64,000 bases of DNA from Neoarius graeffei (taxonomy: Eukaryota; Chordata; Actinopteri; Siluriformes; Ariidae), in assembly GCF_027579695.1 (NCBI RefSeq), contig NC_083572.1, forward strand, positions 13,662,915-13,726,914. The letters are read 5' to 3'. The notes beneath the pieces were generated by a model. That model was not told the DNA's origin. It made no database searches and worked only from the letters and a program-made list of their open reading frames with translations. The translations under genes were made by a program, and so were the position numbers. How positions within the stretch are numbered: position 1 is the stretch's first letter; each line of letters opens with the position of its first letter. Shown piece by piece: positions 41,192-56,100 of the stretch.

Positions 41192-44100
41192 CTGCAAAGT
41201 AAAAGGGGGGGAAAAAAAGCATACTGAATTTCATTTTCAAGGCTTTTAAATAAACAGTGACCTAAAGTGATTTTGCCACATCCTCTTTGGTCAGAATCTT
41301 TTTGCGTAAACACTGGGTTTACAGGAAAAAGTTTGTCAATAATCTGTCATGAAATGATTAATTAAAATGTTCCAGTTGTAAGATCTTATTAAATACATTA
41401 CAGTAAATAGTACTAATAATTCCTACAGTTTCCTAATGTATACAATTTTTTTTTTAAACTCCATCATGTTACGTATTTCCTGTCAGTTAACTGGAAGACT
41501 ACTGGCAGCTAAAATGACAAGTCCCCTCTCAAATACACTATCCAGCCAAAAGTATGTGCACACCTGTATGTGCTTCTTGTCCAAACTGCTGCCCCAAAGT
41601 TGGAAGCACACAATTTTCTCAGATGTCGTTGACTGCTGAAGGATTACACTTTCCCTTCACTGGAACTTATGGCCCTTTTCCACTACCCTTTTTCAGCTCA
41701 CTTCAGCCCGACACGGCTCGCGTTTCGACTACCAAAAAACAGCACGACTCGGCTCGCTTCAGCCCTGCTTAGCCCCTAAAACTCGCACCGTTTTGGAGTG
41801 GGGCTGAAGCGAGCCAAAGCGAGCCGAGTGAGGCTGGGGGCGTGAGCAGACACTCCCCTGTGCACTGATTGGTGAGGAGGAGTGTCCTCACATGCCCGCA
41901 CATGCCCCGCGAGCACGCTGGGATCTGTAAACACCGCAAACCCGGAAGAAGAATAATTACGAATTACGAGAATTTCTGAAGCCTTATGCGCCTCGCCTCA
42001 TCTATACGCTCTTGCCAGTATCTGTTGGCGTTGTCGGTGACAACAAGCCACAGCACCAAGACCAGCAACACTAACGACTCCATGTCCTCCATGTTTATTG
42101 TTTACTATTCGGGTCATGAGACTACCGCTTAAAAGCTCACTGATGTCACTGTTTGCGCTGCTTAACGACATCACGTGACGTCCACCCACTTTCGCTAACT
42201 CCACCCAATGTGTCCACCCACTTCCAGCCAGCACAGTTCAGCGCGGTTGTAGTCGAAATGCAACTCCAACAGCCCCGCTCAGCTCGACTCAGCACGGCAC
42301 GGCTCAGCCGCGTTTGTAGTGGAAAAGCGGCATTAGGGTTCTCAAAGTATGTCCCAGAATGACAAAGCGAGCTCCTTGAAGACATGGTTTGCCAAGGCTG
42401 GAGTAGAAGAACTGGAGTGTCCTGCACAGAGACCTGACATCAAACCCTGCTGAACACCTTTGGGATAAACTGGAACGCTGACTGTACCCCAGGCCTCCTC
42501 TTCTGACGTCGGTGCCTAATCTTACTAATGTTCTTGGTTGAACGAAGACGTTTCTAGTGGCTTCTCATGGAAAGCGGAGGTTATTATAACCAAAAAGCAC
42601 ATATGGATGTGATGATCAGGTGTCTTCATACTTTTGGCCATAGTGTGCTGCCTGTGATGAACCAAAATAACAGCTAATTGAATATCAGACCACGTTTTTG
42701 CTATATTTTCCAGTCACTTTGTTGGTGTGGCTCTAATACAGTAATGTTTTCTCTGACCCTTTATGATGATGCTATGCAAATCACCCACCTAAACCCAGGC
42801 TTGCTATGTGCAAACATGCAAATACTCCAGCTTACCTCCACTCTGTGTGATGTACCTAACCCAAGGTAATGCCTGGTAGCCACTCTTCTCGATGATCTTC
42901 ATATATCGCACCTTATGAAATGAAAACAAAGCCAGACAAAACTAATGTTATATATGATACAATTCATAATAATTTGAATTATTAATAAGAATTATTGTCT
43001 TGTAGATAAGTGAAACATCATGATGTACATGTGATACAAATATACCCACAGGAAAAAACACACACACACCTGTATTCCTGACACAGTGAAGTACGGGATC
43101 TCAAATTTGACTGTAATGGGTGGTTTTCCCTCCAGCTCATCCTTCTCCACACTGGGGAGGCCAAAGTGGGCTCGCATTAGGAACTCTTTCCCTCCCTACA
43201 CACCCACACAATATTCAGACACGAGGTGAATAACCAAATTAAGGTGATGGAGAGTTAACAGGCATAACATGCAGCAGAATGTCCTGTTACTATAATACCT
43301 GCACAACATAATGCTTTAAAATCCATTAAGAATAAGCAGAAAAAAAAGCAAATTCTTATAAAATAAATGATCTGGGTATGAAATCCACAAAATTGCATAC
43401 AAGGCGGCAATCTCGTTTGAGATTTTACTCACTGGGAAAGATTTAATGGTCCACACCACCAGGTTCTTCTCAGGAACGTACTTTGCATGGCCAGTACTCG
43501 TTTTAAACTTTGGGGAGTCAGCATCACTCGGGACAGGAACGCGCACCTCGACGTTATTCGCCACGGACTGCTTTTTAAATTGTCCTTTAGCCTGAAGGGA
43601 AAATAAATTAGACTTGAAAGAGCATGCGTTAATGCTGATGTTAAATTTTTACATTGCTATAATTACCTAAGAATTTTCATCACCACAAAATTACATTGCA
43701 GACATTTAGCAGACACTCTTATCCAGAACAACGTACAACATACCCAGAGCAGCCTGGGGAGCAATTAGGGGTTAGATGCCATTCCTGCTGGTCCAGGGAA
43801 TCGAACAGGCGACCTTTTGGTCCCAAAGCTGTTTCTCTAACCTTTAGGCCATGGCTTTCCATAATTCTATTAAAGGGATACTCCAGCATTTTTAAAGCTA
43901 AAATTCTATCGTCTGCATCTGCACAATATGTGATTATCTTAGACAGGAATTAACACGTTTCTCTATCGTGAGTAAATACCAGAACTTAGCTTTTGATTAA
44001 AACGCACTTATACGTAATTGTAGCCCAAGTCCAGTTGTTGGAGCAGCCAGGAAAATGTGTGTGAGAAACACTTTAGTGAAGTCTTTTGTCAAAGGGAGTT

Positions 44101-47100
44101 GTAAATTGAGGTTCAAATCTATAATTTGTTCTTTTAGAGATAAGATTAACTATATAGAAGAATGAATGTTATCGTGTCAGAATGGCACGAGTTAAAAATT
44201 AACACAAAAGTTCATCAGTTTGGGCCTGGAATTACTTGCTGGCTGTACTGCTCCAGTGCTGGAAAGTTGAATAAAACTACTTAAGAACAGCAGTCGTAAA
44301 ACTCTCTCTCATTATTCTTACAATATAATGGGTCTTATTTTGAATTTGCCTTGGCAATTCAACATCTACCGCAGAGTTTTATTAGAAGTATATTCAACAG
44401 CCTTTACTTCTTTTATACGAGTGCTGAAATTCATATCTGTAGTAAGTCACACGTACTCAGAAAATCCAGTGGGTAGATATTATGTTGAAATGTGCCAGAG
44501 TGTTCCTTTAATTCATTTACAAGTTTACTTGCACCTGTTCTCACTGGAGAGCAAAAAATCTGCACATTTCTTGTTCGCCATTTCTTTCAAATAGTCATCC
44601 TGGACTCTCATACTGTGTACTGGGATAGCTTCTGTGGCTGATCCTTACTTTGAATTTGTCCAAAACTACAGTATTATGGGCATTTACAGGCAATTATGGG
44701 CACTAGGCTAGTCATTAAAACTAGAAATGCTGGTAATACATATATAAATTAATTGTGCAACTTGAATTTTCTCACTAATGTGGCTATTAACACAAAGTTG
44801 TGATACTAGGAGGCCATACTAGGAATTATGGGCCATTCCTTTAATAAATCTTCTAATAAAAGCACATACAACCCCAATTCCAAAAAAGTCGGGACGCTGT
44901 GTAAACTGTAAATAAAAGCAGAACGCAATAGCGTGCAAATCATGGCAACCCTATGTTTCATTGAAAATAGCACAAAGACAACAGATCAATACGGACAGAG
45001 AAATTTTATTGTTTTTTGAAAAATATACGCTCATTTTGAATTTGATGTCAGCAACACGTTTCAGAAAAGTTGGGACAGGACAACAAAAGACTGGAAAAGT
45101 TGTGTAATGCTAAAAAAATAAATAAATAAAATAAACAAATAAAAAAAATTTGGTTAATTGGCAACAGGTCAGTAACATGACTGGGTATAAAAAGAGCATC
45201 CCAGAGAGGCGGAGTCTCTCAGAAGTAAAGATGGGGAGGGGTTCACCGCTCTGTGAAAGAGTGCGTTGGCAAACAGTGCAGCAATTTAAGAATAAAGTTC
45301 CTCAATGTAAAATTGCAAAGAATTTGGGCACCAGATCATCTCTGGTACATAATATCATTAGAAGATTCAGAGAATCTGGAGGAATCTCTGTATGCAAGAG
45401 ACAAGGCTGAAAACTGACATTGGATGCCTGTGATCTTCAGGTCCTCAGGAGACACTGCATTAAAAGCAGACACGTGTCTGTAGTGGAAATCACTGTATGG
45501 GCTCAGGAACACTTCAGAAAATCATCGTCTGTGAAAACAGTTCATTACTGCATCCACAAATGCAAGTTAAAACCAGATATAAGCAATATCCAGAAACTCT
45601 GACACCTTCTCTGGGCCCGAGCTCTTTTACGATGGACTGAGGCAAGGTGGAAAATTGTCCTGAGGTCTGACGAATTAAAAGTAGAAATTCTTTTTAGAAA
45701 TCATGGCCACCATGACCTCCAGGCTAAAGAGGAGCGGGACCATCTGGTTTGTCATCAGCGCACAGTTCAAAAGCCAGCATCTGTGATGGTATGAGGGGGC
45801 ATTAGTGCATATGACATGAGTAGCTTGTACATCTGGGAAGGCATCGAATGATATACACATGTTTCAGAGCAATATGCTGCCATCCAGACAAAATCTTTTT
45901 CAGGGAAGGCCTTCCTTCTTTCAGCAAGGCAATGCCAAACCGTTTCCTGCGCATATTAAAACTGCATGGCTCCTTAGTAAAAGAGTCCAGGTGCTAAACT
46001 GGTCTGCCTGCAGTCCAAAACATTTGGCGCATTATGAAGTACAAAATATGACAAAGGAGACCCCAAACTGTTGAGCAACTGAAACCGTATGTCAGGCAAG
46101 AATGGGACAACATCTCATCTCATTATCTCTAGCCGCTTTATCCTGTTCTACAGGGTCACAGGCAAGCTGGAGCCTATCCCAGCTGACTACGGGCGAAAGG
46201 CGGGGTACACCCTGGACAAGTCGCCAGGTCATCACAGGGCTGACACATAGACACAGACAACCATTCACACTCATGGCCAATTTAGAGTCACCAGTTAACC
46301 TAACCTGCATGTCTTTGGACTGTGGGGGAAACCGGAGCACCCGGAGGAAACCCACGCGGACACGGGGAGAACATGCAAACTCCACACAGAAAGGCCCTCG
46401 CCAGCCACGGGGCTCGAACCCGGACCTTCTTGCTGTGAGGTGACAGCGCTAACCACTACACCACCATGCCGCCAGAATGGGACAACATTTCTCTTTCAAA
46501 ACTCCAGCAACTGATCTCAGTTTGAAAACGTTTACAGAGTGTTGATAAAAGTAGAAGCGATCCAACACAGTGGTAAACATGCCCCATTCCAACTTTTTTG
46601 AAACATGTTGCGGACATCAAATTCAAAATGAGCATGGATTTTTCAAAAAACGATAAAATTTCTCAGTTTCAACATTTGATATGTTACCTTTGTACCATTT
46701 TCAATGAAATATAGGGTTGCCATGATTTACAAATTAGCGCATTATGTTTTTATTTACAGTTTACACAGCGTCCCAACTTTTTTGGAATTGGGGTTGTACA
46801 TGTTATTACTTTTGCTTGGGAGATGACGAACAAGGAAACACTGCAAATGCTTGAGTTTAACCCACCTTTACCATGATTTCCACTCGACTGTGTGAGAACT
46901 TTTCAATAACAGACTCGATCCAGATCAGAGGTTTCACCTGCATGATAAATTTTGCAACATTTTTGGCAGGTCTGTTCTTATTAACTTTACCATTCGCTCA
47001 ATAATAATATATTCTTAATATGGTTGGTAAAATGCAGTGAATGGAGTCTCACATGAGTATTGATACGGTAAGACATCAGCTCCGACTCCCCATCCGGAGG

Positions 47101-50100
47101 GATGAATGAGATGGTGCGGTCGCTCTCAAAGCGAGAGAGTCGTACACACTGGTGAAACTTCACATCTTCCATTGCTACAGTCTTCCCCTTGTCTCCTGCA
47201 GACAAACGGACAAGAAGTACAACGTGGTCATGTATGGTCCGTCTTTCTTTATGACGGATAAAACAGTGCTGAGAGTGAATGACTTGTTATTTCCAAGGTC
47301 TGAATCTAGTTTAGTTAGTTTCTGATGCAACTTTAGCCCTTTAAGAGATCCTCGGATATAAAACAGAGAACGTGTGTGGTGAAATTGTTGCTTACGGCCA
47401 GTAAGGGCGAAGAGCACACGGTCATTGAGGCCCAGTCGGAGTTCAGGCATTCCCGAGAGCATAGTTTTCAGTTTAATACTGCCCACAATATCACTGCTCA
47501 TTACGCTTCCATTGGCGTTCACCTGTGAGCCATAGACCAATCAATCAACCAAGCGATTTACATTGCAAAACATCAAACATCACAAACTATTAAAGAAATG
47601 ATTCTGTGAAAAAGTAATTGTACATAATGTTCCACTTATCCCAAAAGTAACTGATCAGCCAAGACATGTTCAGTGTCTAACATTTGCTTCGTTTGTTTTG
47701 CACTGGATAGAACCAGACCCTTATTTATCGGCTTCAAGGAACATCCCAGTGGAACCAACGGAAAAATAAGTAATTTCAGTTGTCCAAGATGGCTTCACAA
47801 ATTCTGGAATATATACTATAAAACAAACAAATATTCATCTATGCTGTGATGTTCTGCATATTTGTTTAAATTTTTATGGTTTACAGAAAGTCATACTGTG
47901 TATGAAACCCAAAAAGCAAGTCTGCTTGGCATTACCCAAGAGCTAGATATGGTTTGAGGCAGATCTTTATGAAAAAGAGTTTACATGACATTGACATCAT
48001 TACTTATTCAAGCTATAAATTATCTGTAAAGTTGTTAAAGAAGCAAACAACTTCGCTAACTGGGCTACATTTGGATTAGGGGAAAAATTGTTTAAATTTC
48101 ATTTTTCAGTGCATAATTCATTTAACACTGCATAAATCCAACAGACGTGAAAGTTATATAGCAATAACCGTTTAAAAAAAAAAAAAGTATGTTGCATGTG
48201 TGTAATAACAAGTAATGCCACTCCAATGGCAAAAACTAGAGACCTGTGCAGGTCTGAGCTCAGCCTTTTATGTCAACGCCAGGATTCAAACCGATGTTGC
48301 AAAGTCTGTTCCTTTCCTGGACAGCACTCCAGACCACTCGGTCACGGAGGATTACACTGCGAACTCCGGTTATGTGGTGCTACGATGCACTATGGAATCA
48401 CTACTTGAGGCTAGCACACCAATTACATTCTTAAACACGCTCAACCTCAGTTAAACATACACATACAGACAGGCGCCTCTGTAGGCTTCAGCCAAAGGCT
48501 GAGCCAAAAAGGAATTATCAAATAGCAGTAATTACTCTATCCACAGTCACGGGATATGAGTAATCATTACTAGGCTATCAGCTCGTATACCACAAGTAGA
48601 GAAAAACAAAATGGCGGCGCGCGTTGCTGAACCGACCGAGGACTAAATAAAAACTCTACTTGAAAACAAAACCCCTAAAAAGCAACAACATAATGAAAGT
48701 ATTCGATGGGAAGAATGTATCGTTATTTTTCAAGAATTATTATTATAGCATTTTTCACAAATTGCTCCTGTCATTTCACCGGCTTGTTTACATTCTAAGC
48801 GGAAATGAATCTGTCGGATGCTTTGTAGAAAAAAAGAATTTGCAAAAAATAAAAATGCTCCGTTTCTCAAAATCCAGTGAATGTGGAGAGAATAAAACAG
48901 TTATTCCACTCAATCTAGTCATACATGGCTTATAGCCGACTCAGCGCTACGTGCCTCGTTGGCTATCAGCTCATGTACGACTCGATTTCGTGGAATAACT
49001 TGTGTACACGTGTATTCCAAAAATCGACTGAATAAGTTCCTGTCAAAGAACCTCAGCACTCACCAGGACATTTATGGACTCAATGACGTCTATGAAAACC
49101 TCATTCTTCTTATACTTGATGCCTTCAGACCTCCAGGACACGGCGTTGGTGACTGTAGTGGGCACTTTGGCCTTAGCAACTTCCAGTTTGTTGCCTTCTT
49201 GTGTGATGTATCTAAATATAATTGAGGGATTCAAAGTAGTTAAAAGGCAGGTCACTAAAAGGTTCATTCATCACACGCAGCTCACTGACAACTCATCTGT
49301 TGCAATCTTCTCGAAGGCCACAGTTGTGGTAAGCCACCCACACTCGGCACATATTCTGAACAGGAGTACTTTCTCACCCAGCAACACTGAAATCACTAAT
49401 GTGCTCTTTACACGGGCAGTGGGAACAAGTTGCGCCCACTTTTCTTGGTGTTCACACGCTCACTCTCGATTGGTGGCAAACCAAAGGTTAGACACGTAAA
49501 CACAAACCTTGTTACCTCCAGGTTGGATTATTGTAATGCCTTACTGTCCGGATGTTCAAATAAGTGCAGAAACAAGCTCCAGTTAGTTCAAAATGCAGCA
49601 GCAAGAGTCCTTACTAGAACTAGAAAATAGGACCACATCACCCCTGCCATACAGTACTCACACTGCATTGGCTCCCAATCAAATTTCGTACTGTTTATAA
49701 AATACTACTACTGACCTTTAAAAGCACTGAATGGTCTCGCGCCACAGTACCTGAGCGAACTTCTGGTCCTTTATAACCCGCCATGTCTACTTAGATCAAA
49801 AGGTGCAGGCTATCTGCTGGTACCTCGTACAGTGAAGGTTACATCAAGGGGCAGAGCCTTTTCTTACAAAGCCCCACAGTTCTGGAACAGCCTTCCAAGT
49901 AGTGTTCGGGAATCAGACACAGTCTCAGCGTTTAAGTCTAGGCTGAAAACATGTCTGTTTAGTCAAGCCTTTTGTTAATGGTGTTTATGAGGTAAAGGTG
50001 TAGATCTGGAAGGTCCTCAGGCATAGAGTGTTTTGGTAAACTGGGATGTATGGATGGTGGCCGCTTTATGTCCCGGGGTGCCCTCATGCCTGTGCTATCT

Positions 50101-53100
50101 TCCTCAGACCTGCCTGATCCATCCTGGTGCCCTGTGTCTGGCTGGAGTCTCATCGCATCGCTCCTGTGGAGGACGACCCCATATGGACAGTTGGAAGTCA
50201 CACTTGGAAGACGCTCTGGACACTTACTGTACAGTAATGCTTTTATGGCTGAGGACTACAGTTGACTTGATAACTTTAAGACTGCAGTTGTCGTGAACAG
50301 TTTTGCACTCAAGTTTCCATTAATGAAGAGTTACAACATCAACGAAACAGACTTCATGTTAAAACTGTTATAATCGCAGTGTCTGTTATCACCCAAATGA
50401 GGATGGGTTCCATTTTGAGTCCGGTTCCTCTCGAGGTTTCTTCCTCATGTCATCTGAGGAAGTTTTTCCTGGCCACTGTCACCACAGGCTTGCTCATTGG
50501 GGATAAGATTAGCTCAAGCCATTAAAATTCTGTACAGCTGCTTTGCGATAATGTCTATTGTTAAAAGCGCGATAAAAATAAACATGACTTGACAAAAGCG
50601 TTAATGCGCAAATCAGTGATCAGAAGCTTGTTTTTAACTTGCTTTATTGTCTTCCCGCTGCTCGTTTCTGTTTAAACGCTCTGTGATTTGGCGGTAAATC
50701 CAACTTTCGCTTCTGGAAAACTGATTCACTCTGAGTGATGTGTCGTTCAGGGAACGGATCGACTCTTTGATGAATTTTAAATTTAAAAAAAAAGTGAACA
50801 ATGATCTGCATATCCCCACACCTGGATGAGGGCAAGAACATCATCTTTAGTCCAGGTATCACTGCGATTGGCTTGGGAATCTCTTGACTGCATCATTTAA
50901 AGGTGGAGAAGTTTGACAAGGAAAAGCACTCGAGAAGAACTGACCACTGAATTTTTTTTTTTTTTATTGAAGCGGTCTTGTCCGGATGATAAATGACCCG
51001 GATGAATGCCATCGCGCACGCATAAGCCGTCCTACTTGCCACAGTTTGTGTTTAGACAGTAAGCGGGAACAAGATGTGCTCACTGGTGTCAAATTGTTCC
51101 AGAACAAATATTTCGACAGGCAATTGCGCTGGGGCGACGTGTTCCAGAAACAACTTGTTCTGATGCGAGTGCCTGTGTAAAAGCAGCTAAAGAAGCAGCC
51201 TAACAGCTAATTGACCAATATGCTGAATTGTCTTGCCTATGTTTCTTAAAAACATTTAAAACTAATCCATATAACACTGACGCAAGGCCTTTAAGAAGCA
51301 CTGGCTGGAACACTTTTGTTTAATGTAAATCATAGTTTGGGGTGTTGATAGAAACAGAACGGGTCATGAGCACGTACTCCTGTAGGATCTTGCTATCTGT
51401 AGTCTGAGGGAAGCCGAAATCCATGAGCTCATCCAGCAACTCGTACACCACAACAAAGTTATCCTGAATGCTCTCTTCTTCCAGCTCTTTAAAGTACTCT
51501 GTGAACACCTGGACAGAGAACACACATAGTATATAAGCGAGTGTCTGGTTTAGCACTGGAGATCTGCATATGGTGGCTCGTATAAAGTGCAAAAAACACA
51601 CCAAGAAAAAAAAAAAAATGCAATAGCAGTAAGTCAAAAGGTCAGGTCTTTATCGAACACAGGCTTGTTGCTTGGACAGAACATCCTCCAGCTCTTTGTT
51701 TTCCTCCATCAACTCTCAGACTGAACCAATCAGCAACAAGCAATGTGATGTTGGATACGGACTATTTTGAGTACGTTATTACTGCTGCTGCATTTTCGTA
51801 TTTGTTGTGGTGTTTTTGTGATTTGCTGTTGTGTTTTCTGATCCGTTAACATGTTTTGCACTTACATTCCACCATATATCCATGTCTAATGTAGCTAACA
51901 AGTATTAATATCAAGTCATCAAGTCTAATCATATTTTGTTATGACGACAAAATGTTATAATTTCTAGCTTTCGGATACAATTCTGCCTTCAAATCAAATA
52001 CCAAACAATTAACTCTAGTTGTTTTGCATATCACTAATGAAAACAGGGAGTCAGATTATCCAAAATAGCTGCCTCTAGAACATTACAGCGTTCAGGTAAC
52101 AGAGTAAGGTTTTGTGTAATTTGTATTCATTGTACAGTCGTAAGCCCTGTGTCTGAAACCACTTCAGGAAGTCTGTGTACATTGATAAGCAACTCCGACA
52201 CACAAGAATCATCTCAAAGATATTCAAAGAGCACGCAGTCCATCCTCGGCTTGAGTATCAACCCCGCGGCAGAGTTGAATTCCAACAGTAACATCTTATT
52301 CAAATGTGCACATGCCGCTAAACTAAAGTTGACACGAGTCCAGATGGGATTAAACTTCTTTACTCCACTACAACGAATAAGGTGTGTAGTTTCTTACCTC
52401 CACCAGCTTGTACAGAAAAGAATACACCAGAGATGCATTGGAGTTCTTGTTGGTCGTAGCCACCACTGTACAGTGATCATGTTAAGTCTCAAACGCAATA
52501 TTAGTTGGTCTAATTTCTCCAAAGTTCACGATACTTCTAATTAATCTCAGTGCAGGAGCTTGTTTCGGAATTATTGTATTGAACTTGGACGCAAAAACGA
52601 GAAGATATTGGTTTTGTATTGGAGCTACGATGTTTAACTGGAGACTATACCCTCAGAAATAAAAAGGTAGTCAATGGGGTAGTACATGTTTTGTACTTGT
52701 GGCATATACAGTACCAGTATCAAAAGTTTGTACACCCCTACTCAGAGGTTTTTCTGTATTTTCTACAACCCCGATTCCAAAAAAGTTGGGACAAAGTACA
52801 AATTGTAAATAAAAATGGAATGCAGTGATGTGGAAGTTTCAAAACTCCATATTTTATTCAGAATAGAACATAGATGACATATCAAATGTTTAAACTGAGA
52901 AAATGTATCATTTAAAGAGAAAAATGAGGTGATTTTAAATTTCATGACAACAACACATCTCAAAAAAGTTGGGACAAGGCCATGTTTACCACTGTGAGAC
53001 ATCCCCTTTTCTCTTTACAACAGTCTGTAAACGTCTGGGGACTGAGGAGACAAGTTGCTCAAGTTTAGGGATAGGAATGTTAACCCATTCTTGTCTAATG

Positions 53101-56100
53101 TAGGATTCTAGTTGCTCAACTGTCTTAGGTCTTTATTGTCGTATCTTCCGTTTTATGATGCGCCAAATGTTTTCTATGGGTGAAAGATCTGGACTGCAGT
53201 ACCCGGACCCTTCTTCTACGCAGCCATGATGTTGTAATTGATGCAGTATGTGGTTTGGCATTGTCATGTTGGAAAATGCAAGGTCTTCCCTGAAAGAGAC
53301 GTCATCTGGATGGGAGCATATGTTGCTGTAGAACCTGGATATACCTTTCAGCATTGATGGTGTCTTTCCAGATGTGTAAGCTGCCCATGCCACACGCACT
53401 AATGCAACCCCATACCATCAGAGATGCAGGCTTCTGAACTGAGCGCTGATGATAACTTGGGTCGTCCTTCTCCTCTTTAGTCCAAATGACTCGGCGTCCC
53501 TGATTTCCATAAAGAACTTCAAATTTTGATTCGTCTGACCACAGAACAGTTTTCCACTTTGCCACAGTCCATTTTAAATGAGCCTTGGTCCAGAGAAGAC
53601 GTCTGCGCTTCTGGATCGTGTTTAGATACGGCTTCTTCTTTGAACTATAGAGTTTTAGCTGGCAACGGCGGATGGCACGGTGAATTGTGTTCACAGATAA
53701 TGTTCTCTGGAAATATTCCTGAGCCCATTTTGTGATTTCCAATACAGAAGCATGCCTGTATGTGATGCAGTGCCATCTAAGGGCCCGAAGATCACGGGCA
53801 CCCAGTATGGTTTTCCAGCCTTGACCCTTACGCACAGGGATTCTTCCAGATTCTCTGAATCTTTTGATGATATTATGCACTGTAGATGATGATATGTTCA
53901 AACTCTTTGCAATTTTACACTGTCGAACTCCTTTCTGATATTGCTCCACTATTTGTCGGCGCAGAATTAGGGGGATTGGTGGTCCTCTTCCCATCTTTAC
54001 TTCTGAGAGCCGCTGCCACTCCAAGATGCTCTTTTTATACCCAGTCATGTTAATGACCTATTGCCAATTGACCTAATGAGTTGCAATTTGGTCCTCCAGC
54101 TGTTCCTTTTTTGTACCTTGAACTTTTCCAGCCTCTTATTGCCCCTGTCCCACCTTTTTTGAGATGTGTTGCTGTCATGAAATTTCAAATGAGCCAATAT
54201 TTGGCATGAAATTTCAAAATGTCTCACTTTTGATATTTGATATGTTGTCCATGTTCTATTGTGAATACAATATCAGCTTTTGAGATTTGTAAATTATTGC
54301 ATTCCGTTTTTATTTACAATTTGTACTTTGTCCCAACTTTTTTGAAATCGGGGTTGTACATTGTGGTACAATACTAAAGACATCAAAACTATGAAATAAC
54401 ATATGGGTCATATATGGAATAATGTAGTAAACAAAAAAAAGGGTTTAAAAAAAATTAAAAAGCAAAATACGTTTCACATTTTCGATTCATCAAAGTAGCC
54501 AGCGTTTCCCTTGATGACGCTTTGTTCACTATTAGCATTATCTTAACCAGCTTCATGAGGTAGTCACCTGGAATGCTTTTCAATTAACAGTTCATTAGTG
54601 GACGAGTCTCTTGCCTTCTTAAATGTGTTTGAGATCAAACAGTAAATAATAAAACTAGATAGAGAGACTGTGACTAAAGTCACAGTAATTTGTGCTAGCT
54701 GACCTTTGTCAGTTGAAGGTCAAGGAAAAGTTGCGTCCTGCCGCCCTGAACGAAATAAAAAAGCTGAATGAAAAAGAAAAAAAAAATCATGAAAATTGAC
54801 AGAGTTATAAGTAATTGAAAAAAAAAAAGCCTGTTTCTCATGGATCATTCCGGTTCGGTGATCCAGATCAGCACCAAAAGTCATAGCAATGTAATTCAGC
54901 CCAGAGGTATTCATGTGAAATTTGGTGATGATTGGCTGAAAACTAAGGGAGAAATACCATCCTAAAAAAACGTTAGGAGAAGAAAGTAGAAAGATCCTGA
55001 GTGAGAATAACAATTTGCTAGCACAAATAAATAATAAAAATACAGTAAATAGCCCTATTCCTCCCCGTGACTGACATCTTGACACGGTGGGGAGGCTTGC
55101 GAGCCCCAGTGACCCTAAGAACTATGCTGGCTGGACCTTTGGGTCCTGGTAGGGTCACTCATGCCAGACAGGTCGAAGGATACGGGACAGACAGAGAGCA
55201 GTCACCCGGCCCTCCAGGTCAATCGGGGGTTGTACAGGGGGGCTAACAACCTTTTTACGTTTAAAAAAAAAACTACTTGTTATGGAAACAGCAACAGACC
55301 AATCTACATCTGTGCAAAATGGACTCTCTGGATCCCAGTACAGAGACAGTGACGCCAACGGGCATGCTGTCACCAGGAGGATCAGTATGACTGGCAGAGG
55401 TCAAAGCCAACAGGACGCCTCCGACACAAACTGGGTAGCCATTAGCGCAAAATCTACTACCCTCATAGAGGAAGCGCGGACATCCCAAGGCCACGTGGAG
55501 GAGGACTGTAGAGATGGAACTGAAAGAAATGGGTCACACCTGGGCCAGCATACAACGAGTGGCCAAAGATCGCCAGAGATGGAGTAGTCTAGTTGCTGCC
55601 CTACGCACCGCCGGGTGTAACAGGATTAAGTAAGTAAATAGCCCTATTCCACAACTGCAGTAATCCATATTATGTCAAGAACCGCTCAGCTAAGTAAAGA
55701 GAAACGACATCCATCATTACTTTAAGACATGAAGTGTCTTTTAATGAAAAAAAATAAAGAAAAACCACTGAATTAGGAGGTGTGTCCAAACACTTGACTG
55801 CTATTGTGTCGATCACCTGGGAATGTGCAACTTTAATTAGCTTTTTGGGTAAAATTTTAAGAGGTCCATGAGTGATCCTTCAGGTCCAATTATTTACCGG
55901 AAATTATTTTTAAAGGGGAATTGGGCATTTCACAATCCTTTACAGACTAAACAGATGTGCTATTTTATAATGATGAGTCCTACATCAGTGCTTCACCATG
56001 CTGAAACACTACCAAACAGTGCCCTGGCATGAATTTTTAACACTATTATTATCCACTCCTGCATTCAGACAGACCAGACAATTACAATAGAAGTTTCTGT

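Larger units (their letters stand above)
44869..46796 (+). mobile_element. Tc1-like element, old subfamily, with a SINE insertion
   Basis: The ends CAACCCCAATTCCAAAAAAG and the inverse are flanked by TA at 44867-44868 and 46797-46798. The inner repeat reads CGCTGTGTAAACTGTAAATA, which distinguishes it from the young subfamily (GTACAAATTGTAAATA). It lies in ap1m2 intron 8. Confidence 0.93.
52709..55800. mobile_element. Tc1-like relic (CAGTACCAGTATCAAAAGTT end) hosting two later insertions
   Basis: The left end is CAGTACCAGTATCAAAAGTT; the far end, inverted, reads AGTCAAGTGTTTGGACACAC (near 55800). Between them, CATCAAAACTATGAAATAAC and AACCAGCTTCATGAGGTAGT are typical of a widespread teleost Tc1 family. 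It was split by a young Tc1 (52766-54356) and a LINE derivative (55062-55635). No transposase frame survives. Confidence 0.75.

Noticed and set aside
55282-55587. 101-residue frame as a host gene
   Set aside because: It lies inside a TSD-flanked LINE-derived unit.
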